Below are positions 34,977-47,800 of a DNA stretch of 64,000 nt, in pieces. The notes below the pieces were generated by a model. That model saw only the letters and a list, made by a program, of their open reading frames with translations. It was not told the DNA's origin and ran no database searches. Each line of letters opens with the position of its first letter. The stretch's first letter is position 1. Source of the DNA: Trichosphaerium sp. ATCC 40318 (taxonomy: Eukaryota > Discosea > Flabellinia > Trichosidae); assembly GCA_038496445.1 (NCBI GenBank), contig JALMLS010000062.1, positions 620,001 to 684,000 of the forward strand, written 5' to 3'. Both the position numbers and the translations under genes were made by a program.

Positions 34977-35374
34977 TTAGCAGCTTCCACAAGCAGCTTC
35001 GCTCCAGCAACACCATTTATCACTTCTGATACGGAAACATAATGGAGATCCAGGGTAGCAGTATGCAGTTGAACCTAATAAAGGTAAGTATTAAAGAAGT
35101 CTGCTACCATTCTTTGGATTTTCACATACATTGACCATTCTTTTCACGACCACGTTTACGCCATCCAGGAGGACACCATCCATTTGTATCACATGTTTCA
35201 CCACACAACAATGGTCCTTGCTAAATCGTATGTTAGAATACAAAGTAAATGTAACAGCAGAACACGACTTACTTCAGTTGCTCGTTTAGCTCTTTCACTG
35301 AGCTTTTTAGATCGTACTGCCAAGGCAACAGTTAATGCCATGAGTACAAAAGCGAAAAGTGTTGTTATTTGCAT
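34977..35374 (-). CDS. Small secreted cysteine-rich prepropeptide, pair 2, minus member
   Basis: Exons 35273-35374, 35130-35220 and 34977-35074 encode 96 residues with the RAKR-type leader. The signal peptide is the minus class with a few substitutions (MQITTLFAFVLMALTVALAV). The mature ten-cysteine peptide is unchanged. Its second intron, however, belongs to the sequence type otherwise found in the plus members of pairs 1 and 3. The 3' flank (34830-34976) is an inverted match to the flank of the plus gene of pair 3 (62767-62900). Confidence 0.87.
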
Positions 35375-35716
35375 TGTTCTATGAGGTGTGGTTGTTCTTG
35401 TTATGGTTTGTATTTATGACTGGAAGGGCGAGATGATTTAAGTCTCACGTGAAATGTTACGGTAAATTATATTTGCTTTAAAATCGTAAGTCTACTTACA
35501 AAACCCAGATAGAATAGCGTCATTTGTTTTGGTATATTGATGGCTAACGATCGCGGAGCAATTGGTGGATTTAGCGAAAAAGAAATGAGGTAAAACGACT
35601 TATGATACTTTATTTCACTGAATACAACACTTAACTTAAACTGGATTTCTAAGTGCACTCAAACCAAAATACAAAACAACAACCAACGATAAACCTCTTC
35701 TTCAAACAAACAACAA
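35375..35716. promoter_or_regulatory. Bidirectional promoter of peptide pair 2
   Basis: 342 bases lie between start codons. It shares the CTCACGTGAAATGTTACGG block (about 35444) with pair 1. It shares the ACAAAACCCAGATAGAATAG block (about 35498) and a TATATTGATGGCTAACGATC-like block (about 35531) with pair 3. The AGCGAAAAAGAAATG block is common to all three. Confidence 0.6.
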
Positions 35717-36124
35717 ATGAAAACAACAATGTTATTCGTATTGGTGACTTTGGCGTTGATACCAATTGCCTTGACAACCCAATCTAAGCACGCTCAAGAC
35801 TCTGAAGAAATGCCAGATATGCACGAAAAGAGATCAACTGAGGCACTTGCTACTTCTACTTTGTACATGACTAACATATGGTTTAGCAAGGACCATTGTT
35901 GTGTGGCGAAACATGTGATACAAATGGATGGTGTCCTCCTGGATGGCGTAAACGTGGTCGTGAAAAGAATGGTCAATGTATGTGAAAAGAAAAATGTTGT
36001 TCAGTATCTCACGTTTATTTTGATAGGTTCAACTGCATACTGCTACCCTGGATCTCCATTATGTTTCCGTATCAGAAGTGATAAATGGTGTTGCTGGAGC
36101 GAAGCTGCTTGTGGAAGCTGCTAA
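35717..36124 (+). CDS. Small secreted cysteine-rich prepropeptide, pair 2, plus member, altered splice donor
   Basis: Expected exons are 35717-35842, 35887-35977 and 36027-36124 (104 residues). The leader is the plus class (MKTTMLFVLVTLALIPIAL) with the HEKR site. The first intron no longer begins GT: where its paralogues read GAG-GTATGTCGACACTTG this copy reads GAG-GCACTTG, a deletion that leaves a GC dinucleotide. Either a GC-AG intron is used or the intron is retained. Retention leaves an open 135-codon frame in which exon 2 is read in another frame, so that the first four mature cysteines are lost while exon 3 stays in frame. The rest is intact, with TAA at 36122-36124 and AATAAAG after it. 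Confidence 0.75.
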   Translation: MKTTMLFVLVTLALIPIALTTQSKHAQDSEEMPDMHEKRSTEALATSTLYMTNIWFSKDHCCVAKHVIQMDGVLLDGVNVVVKRMVNVCEKKNVVQYLTFILIGSTAYCYPGSPLCFRIRSDKWCCWSEAACGSC

Positions 36125-36363
36125 TATCCACAAACGTGTAAAACTTGAAATAAAGTTCCCAGTTACAAATTCTTGTTTAATTAAGATTGATTGAAAAAAA
36201 GAAAGGATGTGTTTGTATGACAAGTGCTATGTAAGAAAAACGTCTACACTAAAATCTTGTTGAGGAGGAGCACAACAGAACAAACTCTAGCGATACAGTA
36301 TACTAAAAGTTAAAAATTTATTTCTTTTGGTGGGGTTTGAGCCTCACACTGAAAAGTAGTGTT
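36125..36363. other. Convergent intergenic region
   Basis: 3' ends of the pair 2 plus gene and the TMEM143-like gene. No further peptide fragment is seen. Confidence 0.4.
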
Positions 36364-39300
36364 TTACCACCATTTTTTCTTCTTTCCTCCTTTACCTTTC
36401 TTTTGACCTTTCTTTGCTGCTTTTGCAGCGTCTCTCTTTTCTTTTTCAAGGCGTTTAATCTTTTCGCTGTATGATACAAATGCAGCACCCCAAATTTCAC
36501 CAAGACGGTTTCTCGCATCATTAAGTGGTACAGCACTGTATTTTGGTGGCGTGCTTTTATCCTGGACAACAAGTTCCTACAAAAAAAAAAAAATCAGAAA
36601 AAAAAAAGAAAAAAAAAAGGTTTCAAAGCGACCTTTGTCAGTAGTGTCAAAAAAATGATAATTCAAGTTATTTGATACGTACCATAGCTACTAGTTTTTC
36701 TAAAGCATCATCACACTCAAAATCAATATTCTGGTTTGCAGTATGAAAGTCATCTTCCATATTGAAAATAAATTTCTCCACCATTTCATCAAGTTCTTCT
36801 TCTGTGCTATCTCCCTAAAACGAAAAATCATTAATCACTTCCAAAGAACAAAATAGTTCACAGCATGAATTACGTAATGTATACATTGTAAAAAAAACAA
36901 AAAGAAGGAGGATGACATGACGTTTGGAACAAAAGAAGGAAAATTGATCGTACTTTTAGTAAAAGGAAAAAATAACCTAGCACAGCCTCTTTCCATTCTT
37001 GTGCCTGCACTTCATCAATCAACCATGTCAACAATCCAGAGTTGGTGTTAATCCTAATATTAGTAAATAAACAAACAGCGGTGCACAACAATCACTATTG
37101 GTGGATTAAAAAAACGGCACGCACGTTTTCTTTGTAAGCAAGTTCAGTACAGTTTTCTCATACAAGATCATTAAACTATTGTAGCTCGAATACACCTTAA
37201 AAGCAACACCAGCAAAAGTTACCATACTCATTAGACCAACGTATCCACCAGCCTGCGAATGATAAAATTTAGATGTTTTGCGCTGAGAACAAGAAAAAAA
37301 AAGATATTCGTTGAATGTAACTTCAAAGCAGACGTACCTCTGTCATCAGATTAACAATGAGAGATATAACAGCAATGGCAAGAGTAACAACGATAGTTAT
37401 AAAATCTAGAGCAGACAATTTTGTCTTACACTTGGGCAAGGCAACTTTGACGTCAGCCTATAACACGTGTTAAAACGAAAAAGCTAAAGAAAGTAGACCT
37501 TACCATCGGAATATCACGGAAAGCACGCAAGAAAATATTGTTCATCTGTGGGTCGTTGTTTGCCATTGGGTCTTTCTTTTTTGTTTTGCTGAGAGGAGGT
37601 GTTTTCCTCTTGACCCTACGAAGGAAAAAGAGTCAAAACCCGGCTTAAAATAAAAAAAACAAGATGAGATTGACGAGTGCATACCTGTACAACATGACTA
37701 CTTCTTTAAATCTAGGCTCTTGTACAGTAACCTCATTGAACAAGTGTCCCATTTTTGTAATGTCACCGACTTGGGACTTGAGAGATTTACGCTCATACAC
37801 CATGACATCAGGGTCTGCTACTTCTTCTTCTACTTTTTTCTTTGACTTCTTTTCGCGATGTTTATGTTTCTTATGTCCGTCTCCTTTTACCGCTCTACTA
37901 TCTCTTCTAGGACGTGTACGTTTTTCTTCTTTGGATTTAGGAGTTGATTCAGGTGAAGTAGCAACACCATCTTCTTTTGCTTCTTCTTTTGAATCAGCTT
38001 TTTTACTTTCCTTTTCTGGGTTGACTTCTTTCTTATTTGCCTTGCTAGCACTCCTAGAATGCTTTCTAGGTTTTTCTTCTTTCGGTTTATCAGTATTATC
38101 GGAGTCTTTGTCTTCTTGTTTATCGTCATCCTTTTTTTCTTTTTTTTGTTCCTCTTTGGATGATCCTTCTTTTTTGCCGTCCTTGGCTCCTTCTTTAGCT
38201 TCTTTCTTATCGCCTCCTGATTTGGATGCATCCTTGGTATCCTTAGCATCTGCTGGTTTCTTCTTTGCTACAGAAAACACGTGAACACCCAATCAATTAA
38301 CGATAAAAGCGTACTGAAATATTTGTTTTTGGCGTAAGTCACTAGATTTTGTACTAGGATGTCTATCTTCTCCTTCACAAACTTTGAGCTCGTTTGATCT
38401 ACAACAGGTTTGTCAACACAATACAAAAAACAAACAGGAATAAATTATCTGATAATAACAATACGAACCGACATCCATGCCACGTGTGTAAATCCATACT
38501 TTATCCACAAAATCAGGTAGTTTTGCTTCTCCTTCATTCTACCGTAACACTGTCAATCAAAGCGCTAACTCAACGATAAATACGTACCGGGTGTGCCTTG
38601 TTGTAGTCTCCTAACAAGTTACCATCCAAAGTGTCAAAATCAGGTTCAATAGGAAGCGTTGTGACGTAATTTGCTTTTAACGCAAAGTCCCACTACAAAG
38701 GCACCATTGTAAGCAAAAGAAAATAAATCTCCAAAAAACAATTTCTCACCATTTCTTTGGATAAAGGTTCAAAGTTAGCTCTCTCCAATAGCTGTCTACA
38801 GTTCGTTAAGAACCTATCCTCAGCTGCTCTATACTACACGTGTGTGAGAACCCGCTTAGGAAAAATTGAATAAAAAGATCTGGAACTCTATGATCTTTTT
38901 CGGAGATCTCCGAAAAGAAAAAGAAGACGTCAACCCTCTTTTGTTGCTTTTTTCAGCTACTTACGCCTTCATTACCAACGTGTTTGGCTAATCTAGCACC
39001 AGAAGGTTCAAACAAGTTATAATCTGCTAAAACCTCCTTCCCAAGAGGCTTGTGAGATAGCATGATGATTAATTCTAGTCGATCGAAAAAGTCATTAAAT
39101 TCAAATCGTTGATCTGCTGCGATTTGAGTCTGAAGCTCCTTTCGCAGTTGTTGTACGGAGAAAGGGATGTATTGTTGCCTTTTTACAAAAACCTACAAAA
39201 AAAAACCGTATTAGCTCTCTTGAACTCCCTTTATATAAACTGAGGCTGAAACCACGCGTTTGAGGTCTCACGTGGTACACATAAAGTACAAAAAGTCGAT

Positions 39301-39422
39301 TTTTCAGAAAAGGAGCGAAAACAACTTGGCATCTCCGATGTTAATTAGCTGGTTTAGTTAGTTTGTACCTTGGTCTCGGTAGTTGAAGGTTTTTCTACGC
39401 TTTCAATTTGTTTTGAAGCCAT
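36364..39422 (-). CDS. TMEM143/DUF3754-family membrane protein with Lys/Glu-rich insertion
   Basis: Starts MASKQIESVEKPSTTETK at 39422 and ends KKKWW-TAA at 36364-36366, with several introns. The N-terminal part contains FVKRQQYIPFSVQQLRKEL, FEFNDFFDRLELIIMLSH and PDFDTLDGNLLGDYNKAHP. The family core, VYERKSLKSQVGDITKMG, FKEVVMLYR and NNIFLRAFRDIPMADVKVAL, is followed by paired hydrophobic helices (LDFITIVVTLAIAVISLIVN, YVGLMSMVTFAGVAF). These features match DUF3754/TMEM143, integral membrane proteins of poorly known, often mitochondrial, role. Between the two halves (about 37850-38275) sits a roughly 140-residue Lys/Glu/Asp/Ser-rich low-complexity insertion. The C-terminal tail is again Lys-rich. 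A 20-base perfect palindrome lies in an intron at 38897-38916. Confidence 0.8.
38897..38916. repeat. Perfect 20-base palindrome in an intron
   Basis: The half-site TTTTCGGAGA is followed immediately by its reverse complement. It lies inside an intron of the TMEM143-like gene and could form a hairpin without a loop or be a protein-binding site. Nothing more can be said from sequence. Confidence 0.6.
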
Positions 39423-39830
39423 TTTTTATTACAATCCGTTAGTAATATTATGAGGTACTATAGTATACGTCAGGGGAGCTTTTGTACTGTTTGCGTACTT
39501 TAAGAAATTCGCAGAGTCAAAAAACAACTACGACGCGTCTACAAAGCAAAAGAAACCACCAAGTCGAAGCGTGACGTTAGTTACCTTTTTACCAGATTAA
39601 AAGAAATCTTAAACTCCAAGGACTTAATGGTAGCGCTACCGAAACGTTATTATTTTAGCAAAAACGTTTACAATACACGAATCCCTTGATAGTGGATCTT
39701 ACAATTTATTAAAGTGAACTAAAATTCTCACAAAATATGGAACCTTTTTCTTAATTACAAGGTGTTGGAATTGGCGAGATATCGATTGAGTAAAGTGGCA
39801 ATTCCAGGGTGACACAATTGGGGTTTTTTT

Positions 39831-42290
39831 TTACTTACAGTACCGCCGCACTGTGTGGCTGAATTGTTCGTATACTCGCAAGTCACAACTGCTAAAGGCA
39901 GTACATCTTGCTGATCGCAATACTGCTTCCCAGTGCTTACGATTAATAAATAACTGCTGATCATCTTGATTTGACATTACGTGATCTGCCAAAGCCTTGC
40001 GCTTAGCTGCCTTTGAAATATCAGTTTCTGTAAATGATTGTACTTAGCAACGTACCTTGCATATTTCAACAATACTTCCTGCTGTGTACCCATGTAGTAC
40101 TTCGGCAATTCTATCAACTACGACACCTTCACCTAAATATGCCTCACCAATGCATTTCTAAGATAGAGCCAAGTGTTAGCAAATGAAAGTCTTGGCTGGT
40201 TTTTTCAATCACGCACAGAGAGGATATCACCCCTGGTTTCCATATCAGGATAAGGGATATAAATAAGCTCAGTAAACGTTGATAAAATTCCGTAAGGAAG
40301 CAAGTGTGGTCGACATGACGTTGCCACGAAGAAAACGCCGGTTGTACTGTTAACTTGTTGCACAAGTTGGCGCCATACAGATTGTGTACTTTACAAAATT
40401 GTTAACAGTTACCATACAAAAAGCAAGTTTTAGGTGTACGTACAACTCTTTCATAGCTACAAAATTATGGAAATTCCTGAAATGCATGACACATGGTATA
40501 ATTGTCAAAGCTTCCTTAATTTGTTTTTTCACAATCTCCACTGATTGAAAGAACTTGATGTTTACGCCCTAGATTATTATTACGCGTGACATTGATCAAG
40601 ATTACATACATCAATCTCCACATAGTGAACACCACATTCATTAGCTATAGCCTTGGCTATCATTCGCTTACCACATTCTTGGGCTCCGTAAAGAAAAAGG
40701 AATCTACCTGGAGACCCTCTATATTTGGCATATAAATGTGGATACTCCAATGGCAATCGTATCGCATCTCGTATTCCCTGTTTAACTCCACTTGATACGC
40801 AAACATCATTCCATGTAATACTTGGTATATTTAGCTGCCTTCTATCTATACACGTGCTTCTACAGGAATCCAAGACTTTCTAAGAATGTATTAATGAAAT
40901 ACATAATACTTTGTATTCACCTTAAAATGCTTGTTCGTTACAGTAACTTCTTCTTCCAATAGCAAGTTTATATTTTCTCTCATACAAGCCATACCAGCTT
41001 CTGTACAAAGTCGGATCAAGTCAGCAGGCACAAAACCATAAGTCTGCTCTGCTAGTTTAAAAAGATTAATATCTTGTGCAAGGTTCATATTTCGAGTCTG
41101 ATATTTTAAATGTGATAGTCTATCTACATTCACTACTTAGTCTTTCACATTGAGTCTTGGTGCTTTACCTATAACCCCAGGAACACCAATAAATATATGT
41201 TTGCCAAATCTACCTGGTCGTAGCAGTGCTTCGTCTACAGATTCCAGGCGACTAGTTGTAGCTAGAAGAATGATATTTCCTCTGTCTAATAGACCATCCG
41301 TGTACGCCATTAACAATGATACTATCCTACTCGATGGTCCGATCTAGGTCGCTTAATTATTGGCAAAATATTATTACGCACAACTGAGTGCCTTCGAGGA
41401 GCAACACTGTCAATATCATCAAAGAAAATAATAGCACGTGGAACGCTTTTAGCTTTTTGAAAAATCTTAGTCAACACGTGTTCGTCATCCCCATGAGTTG
41501 CACCAAGTAATTCAGGACCAGAAACAGCGATAAATAAGCAACCACATTCTTTAGAAATAGCACGAGCCAAGTGGGTTTTGCCACAGCCAGAAGGACCGTA
41601 CAGGATGATGCCCTAAAATATACCTTTAACAATTGTTATTTGGATTGTTCACATGCCTTACTAGGATTACACCGGAGTGTAGAATACAATGTGGGGTACT
41701 TCAAAGGCCATTCTATTATCTCACGGACCAATTGAACTTCTTTGTTGAGTCCTATTACACTACCGTACCCTAGGCATGTTGGACAATAGAACAGTGTTCG
41801 ACCTTTACCTTCTTTCTCAGAATAGCTCGGATTCTTGAGATGCTGAGCTTTCACCTTGCTGTACAACGTTTCTTTCTTCTTGTTTTCAGCTTTAAGAACT
41901 CCTCGGACAACTACAAGACCGCTAAAGGGTACTATAACAGAATTGTGTACCAACTAGATTGTAAGGTATTTTTAGCCACTTAATATTAGGTACCCTGCTA
42001 AACCTCACTCCTTCTTCAGTCACTGAGGGGTCTATCATTATAGTAGCAAGTGTGCCGCCCACAATAGATATCTTTCCGTTTACATGTAACTTGGGTGTAA
42101 CAAAAACCTCATCACCCTCTTGTAAATCCAATTTTTCGAGTGTTCTGCAATGTACAAACACTACTGAGCCATGCTCAGTGCCAATTATCCCACCAACGCT
42201 CAAATAGCAATATTCATCCCGATAATTGCTTAACTGGGCTTTCGAATCGCCTATACGCATTTCAGACAGCCCATTTATACTAACAACCAT
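39831..42290 (-). CDS. Cdc48/p97-like tandem AAA protein with degenerate second ATPase domain
   Basis: Starts MVVSINGLSEMRIGDSK at 42290. The N-terminal region (to about 41925) is a Cdc48-N-like double-psi barrel module (LDLQEGDEVFVTPKL). Domain D1 opens with GYGSVIGLNKEVQLVREIIE and has Walker A GPSGCGKTH (about 41585-41610), Walker B AIIFFDDID (the usual DE is DD) and LLRPGRFGKHIF for the arginine finger. It ends AEQTYGFVPADLIRLCTEAG. Domain D2 opens SITWNDVCVSSGVKQGIRDA, but its Walker A is GAQECGKR (Thr/Ser replaced by Arg; about 40661-40690), its Walker B reads CVMHFRNF (acidic pair lost; about 40465-40500) and the RPGR motif is LLPYGI. The family unfolds ubiquitinated or ribosome-associated substrates. 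Here only D1 looks catalytic. Relation to AFG2/SPATA5 versus Cdc48 is open. The stop is at 39831-39833 if the last donor-like GTAAGT is not used. Confidence 0.8.
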
Positions 42291-42486
42291 TACACATCAA
42301 AATAAGAATTAACACGCACAGATTAGGCACAGACGTCATAGTGATTGCGTAAACGCGACCTAGAATGAACTAGGATACTCAAGCGCTTTGTACAGTCAGC
42401 TTTGAACTACCTTTAACTGAAAGCAGTACTAAGGTCAAACATTTTTGTGTTTTTAATTTTTTTTTTATTGTACAATATTATGAGTT
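42291..42486. other. Tandem intergenic region
   Basis: Between the AAA gene start and the RNF113 stop, both on the minus strand. No gene is seen. Confidence 0.4.
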
Positions 42487-43607
<1,121 letters not shown>

Positions 43608-43753
43608 AACGTTGGTTGTTTTTTCGTTAAAAAAAACTTAACAGGTTAAGCCACTAGTTTTGAGTTGGAAGCACGTGATAACTTTCATTTGTAACAGACA
43701 CAACACAAACTAATGCTCTAAGACTCAGTGTTTATTTTCGTCACTACAACAAG

Positions 43754-44524
43754 TTACTTGGCGAGCATCATAGCTACCTAAACAGTGATTGTTAGTGGAT
43801 ACACAAGAAATAAATAAAAACGCACGAATTCTTCGTAGTTGATTTCACCGTCACCGTCGTGGTCTGCCTCGTCAATCATGTCAGAAATATCTTGATCGCT
43901 CAAGTTCTCACCAAGACCCTCCATAACCTTCTTCAATTCAGCTATAAGCAGTGAGTATACCCAGATTCATTTGCCTTGTGGATGAAAGCAGTTACCTTTT
44001 GAAATTTTTCCATCACCGTTTTGATCGAAAGCTTTAAATGCTTCACGGAGCTCATCTTGTAGATCACCTTTCGTCATTTGTTTGGCCATGAGTTGTAAAA
44101 ACTAAATAATTTAGTTTACCCAAAAGATAGTTCGGGTGGCACACGTGCGCAAGCGACACTAGCCCTTTTTTTTAAACTAACAATCATACTATCACTAAAT
44201 CTTAATTTCTCGCAGTAACGCACCTCGTCAAACTCTATAGTGCCTGAATTATCCTTGTCTACCTCATTTATCATTTGGTCCAGTTGTTCAGATGTTGGCT
44301 CTTGACCTTTGGGGCGGTTATGGCAAAATACTACGATCTTATTGGCAAATTTGCGTACCTAGAGACTTCATAACCTTTCCAAGTTCTTCCTTGCTAATCA
44401 TGCCGTTTCCGTCTTGGTCGAAAAGAGCGAACGCTTCTTTGAGCTCTTCTATTTGTTCCTTTGATAAATCAGCTTGTGCCTACAAAATCATTAGAGAAAA
44501 ACACAACAGGAGCTGCGTTACCAT
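43754..44524 (-). CDS. Calmodulin-like protein, four EF-hands
   Basis: The first exon codes only the initiator Met (44522-44524) and is followed by a 44-base intron. The next exon begins [20 protein letters not shown]. Four canonical loops are present: [36 protein letters not shown] and [12 protein letters not shown], all with Ca2+ ligands and the position-12 Glu. It ends EEFVAMMLAK-TAA at 43754-43756, about 150 residues, the calmodulin length. The sequence differs from the almost invariant calmodulin at many positions (for example [14 protein letters not shown] in the central linker), so this is probably a calmodulin paralogue or a troponin C-like sensor. It would bind Ca2+ and then target peptides. 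Introns fall near or inside the EF-hands, as in related genes. Confidence 0.92.
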
Positions 44525-44816
44525 TGGTGTCTTTTGGTCAATACAATAAAATATCACATGTGTACGCTAACTTAACGGCGGTATACTAAAACGCGCTTTG
44601 GTAGTAGGAATATGTGGTAGGCGACTTTTGAGGCAGGCACAAAAAAAAACAAACAAGTGATCTTTCTTCTGTACCGTGAGTGCTCAGTAGCTCTTCTACA
44701 CAAAGATAATGCCAATGCAACACTGTTCGTTGAGACTGTTTGACTTGTGTACCAAGTTGATCGATTTTGAAAACCAAAAAAAAAACAGTTATTATTAATG
44801 GTATAATGAGGTACTA
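44525..44816. promoter_or_regulatory. Divergent promoter region, calmodulin-like / HECT ligase
   Basis: 292 bases lie between opposite starts, with no recognisable gene. Frames open on the minus strand here (44572-44841) show no domain. Confidence 0.4.
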
Positions 44817-47800
44817 ATGGCCTCAAGTGGTAAAGGCGCACTGCAAATGTACAGTGATCATTGGCTCACCACCAAGGAAGAGTCTTTACTGTTTGATGCG
44901 AACCTCGTTAACCTAAAGTACAACGATGTGGCTACAGAGAAAGAATTTGATGTGAAGAAAAGTACCCGCGCTGTTTCTAAGGATAAGACGGACGAGGAGG
45001 TGAGAATTTTATTTTTTTTGTTATTTTATTGAGCTGACACTACAGAACACCGATGAAAGTCACAAATTAGTTGGTATAGTGGATGTGGACGAGTTTGAAT
45101 TCCACAAAAAAGCTGTCAAACGGTGGCGAACGGAATTGTTGGACACATGTACACCAAACCGAACCGCGCCCTCTTCGTTCCACTACACGCTTCAAAAACG
45201 CATGCAGGTTCAGAATTACCTTCATACAGTTCTTTTAAAGGACCAAAAGCGAAGAAAGAACATCAAGGTACGTTACTTACTTTTACGCTATTTTCAAAGC
45301 ATAAGATGCATCCACAATACAAAGCTGTAACGGCATGTATTTTTTTACCTGTCAACTGATAAATCAAAGAAATCGACAAGGGCATACCACGAAGAGCCTA
45401 CAAATATCCCAGTCGTAGTGCGACTTGGCGTTTTAACGCTGATTCCGTTGATCGAGAGCCTAAGTGAAGTCCAGGTATTTTATTCGTGTAATCATATTTT
45501 TTACAAGCGCCTTACAGCATGTAGGGCATTAATTATCAAAAATTATGCTTTCGCACTTTGGATATGTTTATTTCAGTTCTGCGCACTATAAAACGTCTCG
45601 GACTCAAGGACGAACCTACAGATTGTCTCGACGCGTTCAAAGACTTTATCTATAATTTAATTGAAAAAAACAAATTTACAATTGTACGTAACGCTATCGA
45701 TGCCTTGAATCGAAAATGGGTACTAATACAATCCTCAGGATTCACCAGAGAAATCTCAAGCTGTGGTAGCGCTTGTGGGATTAGCAATCTCAAGAGGAAA
45801 CGCTCATTTTCTTTTACAAGCAATTGACGTTTTATTTCGTATCTACAAAACTAACACGTATGTACACTTTGGAGGAACAAAATAATTTCTGTTCCGTTTG
45901 GTGAAAAATATTTAAATGAAAAAAAAAAGACTCACTGAGCGCGTCTCAGGTGTCATTATTATACTAACTGATATCTCTAGAAAATCCTCTAATGGTGCTG
46001 GACAAGCTCTGGACGTAGCTGATTTTTTAAAACAGTTAGCAACGTATAATCAAAAAACTAAGTTATCTATCCCACAGAGTGCTTTGTGTGGTACAAATCA
46101 ATTTTATTTTAGTTTTTCCAGGGCTGTTAAAGGGTATTGTTGACGTTTGTTATAAGGATCATGGGTACTAGAACTCGACAGAAAAAAACAACCAAAGAAG
46201 CCTCTTGAGTTTGCAAAGACTTCTGCAATAGCTTGTGATGGCACATATCTTTATTTCCATACTTCTGAAGGTGGTTTAAGTAAGATTGGCACTGGTAGAG
46301 AAGGTAACGCTTTTTATTGAGTCAAAATTTCAAAAAAAAAAATTAACTCGCAATAGGAACTGTTCAAGGTCTTCGTTATGTATCTAATTCTTCATACCGT
46401 ACAATGGATACAAATGTGTCTCTTGCATATACCAGAGGAAAATTGTATTATTACTCAGCTGCCTTGGCGCCAACTCCTGCTGTGGATGATCAAAAGAAGG
46501 AGGATGAAGCAAAAGCAGGCTCTTCTGAAAATCAAAAAGAAAATGAAAAGGATACAGTCACACCATCGTGTGTTGCTGTGATTGATCCTGTTACTTTGAA
46601 GCAAGAACAATTAATAACGTTGAACACAACAACAGCTGAGGGAACGCATTGGCTTCTCACAGAAGGCCGTTACTTGTATTTCTTGGGTGTAAAGAAGGTA
46701 TGTCAACGTTTCATATGGATCATACTCTAACATAGCGCTCAGCGTTCAGGAAAAGACCAAAAGGATAAACCAAAACCAGCTCAAGTTGATAAAATGGAAC
46801 AAGACGCTTTACTACCACCACCTACTGGCTTACACCCAGCCATTGCATTTGAGCTTGGCATGCCTGATGTCGACTTGAATATGCGTGATGAAGAAGAAGA
46901 CATGTCTTCCAGCGCTAGTTCTGAGTCTAGTGATTCTGATGACGAGGAAGAAGAGGTAAAAAACATGTCTTGTTGTTTTTATATCAGTATTAATAAATTT
47001 ATTCAGGTCGAAGAATGGGAAGATAGTGAGCCTCCAATAGACCCATTTTTGTCACGTGCCAACAAGGACGAAAAATTTGTAGTTGACATTTACGATCCTG
47101 CTCAAATTGGTTCGGATACACAAGAGTTATCTGAAGTGCAATCTCTACAGTTACAAGGACCAGAAATTGCTGGTGAATCAATAGCTCGTACGTTCTACAT
47201 TTCTTATTGGTTTCTAAAGGCTAATAATTATTTGTAGGTCATAATGCCCTTACATTGAATGATCTTCAAAAAGGCGCTTTTTATGTTACTGGTCACCAGC
47301 TCGTGGCTGTTGTATTATCATCAACAAATTCAAGGAAATCCAATAACAATCTTACTATTGCACGCACTTTCTCGTTGACTGATGGCAATTTCCTCGAAGA
47401 TAACACAATCGCTGGGGTACTATTTTTTAGCGCTAAACCTTTGAGTTTCTTATTGTTTTATGAAGCACACGTGCCAATTACGTATGTGTTACGAACACAA
47501 ATCAAACTTGATTTGGGGATACACTCACCCAGAGCGCCGCATCAAGACATGGCTGAATTTAGGTCTTGTACCACATATTGAAGATGGTGGTGTTGGTAAG
47601 ACTCAAACTACTTATTGTATTTTATAATAACTAACACTGGTATCATCATAGATGACATGACAGATAGCGGGCCAAGAGAGATGAAGCTTTTACCTTTCTC
47701 ACCAGAGTCAGTTCTTCAAAAGCCAAAATTTGTTGAGCTTGAGAAAGTATCTACAACCCCTGCTGATACATTCGGCCTCCCTTCACCGGCAGCAGTAAAA

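Noticed and set aside
33180-36124. Cluster resembling a CRISPR array or tandem repeat
   Set aside because: The repeats are spliced gene copies with signal peptides in alternating orientation, not short direct repeats with spacers.
37664-38284. Plus-strand frame of 206 codons rich in Ser/Phe/Leu
   Set aside because: It is the complement of the Lys/Glu-rich coding exon of the TMEM143-like gene; AAG/GAA codons read backwards give CTT/TTC.
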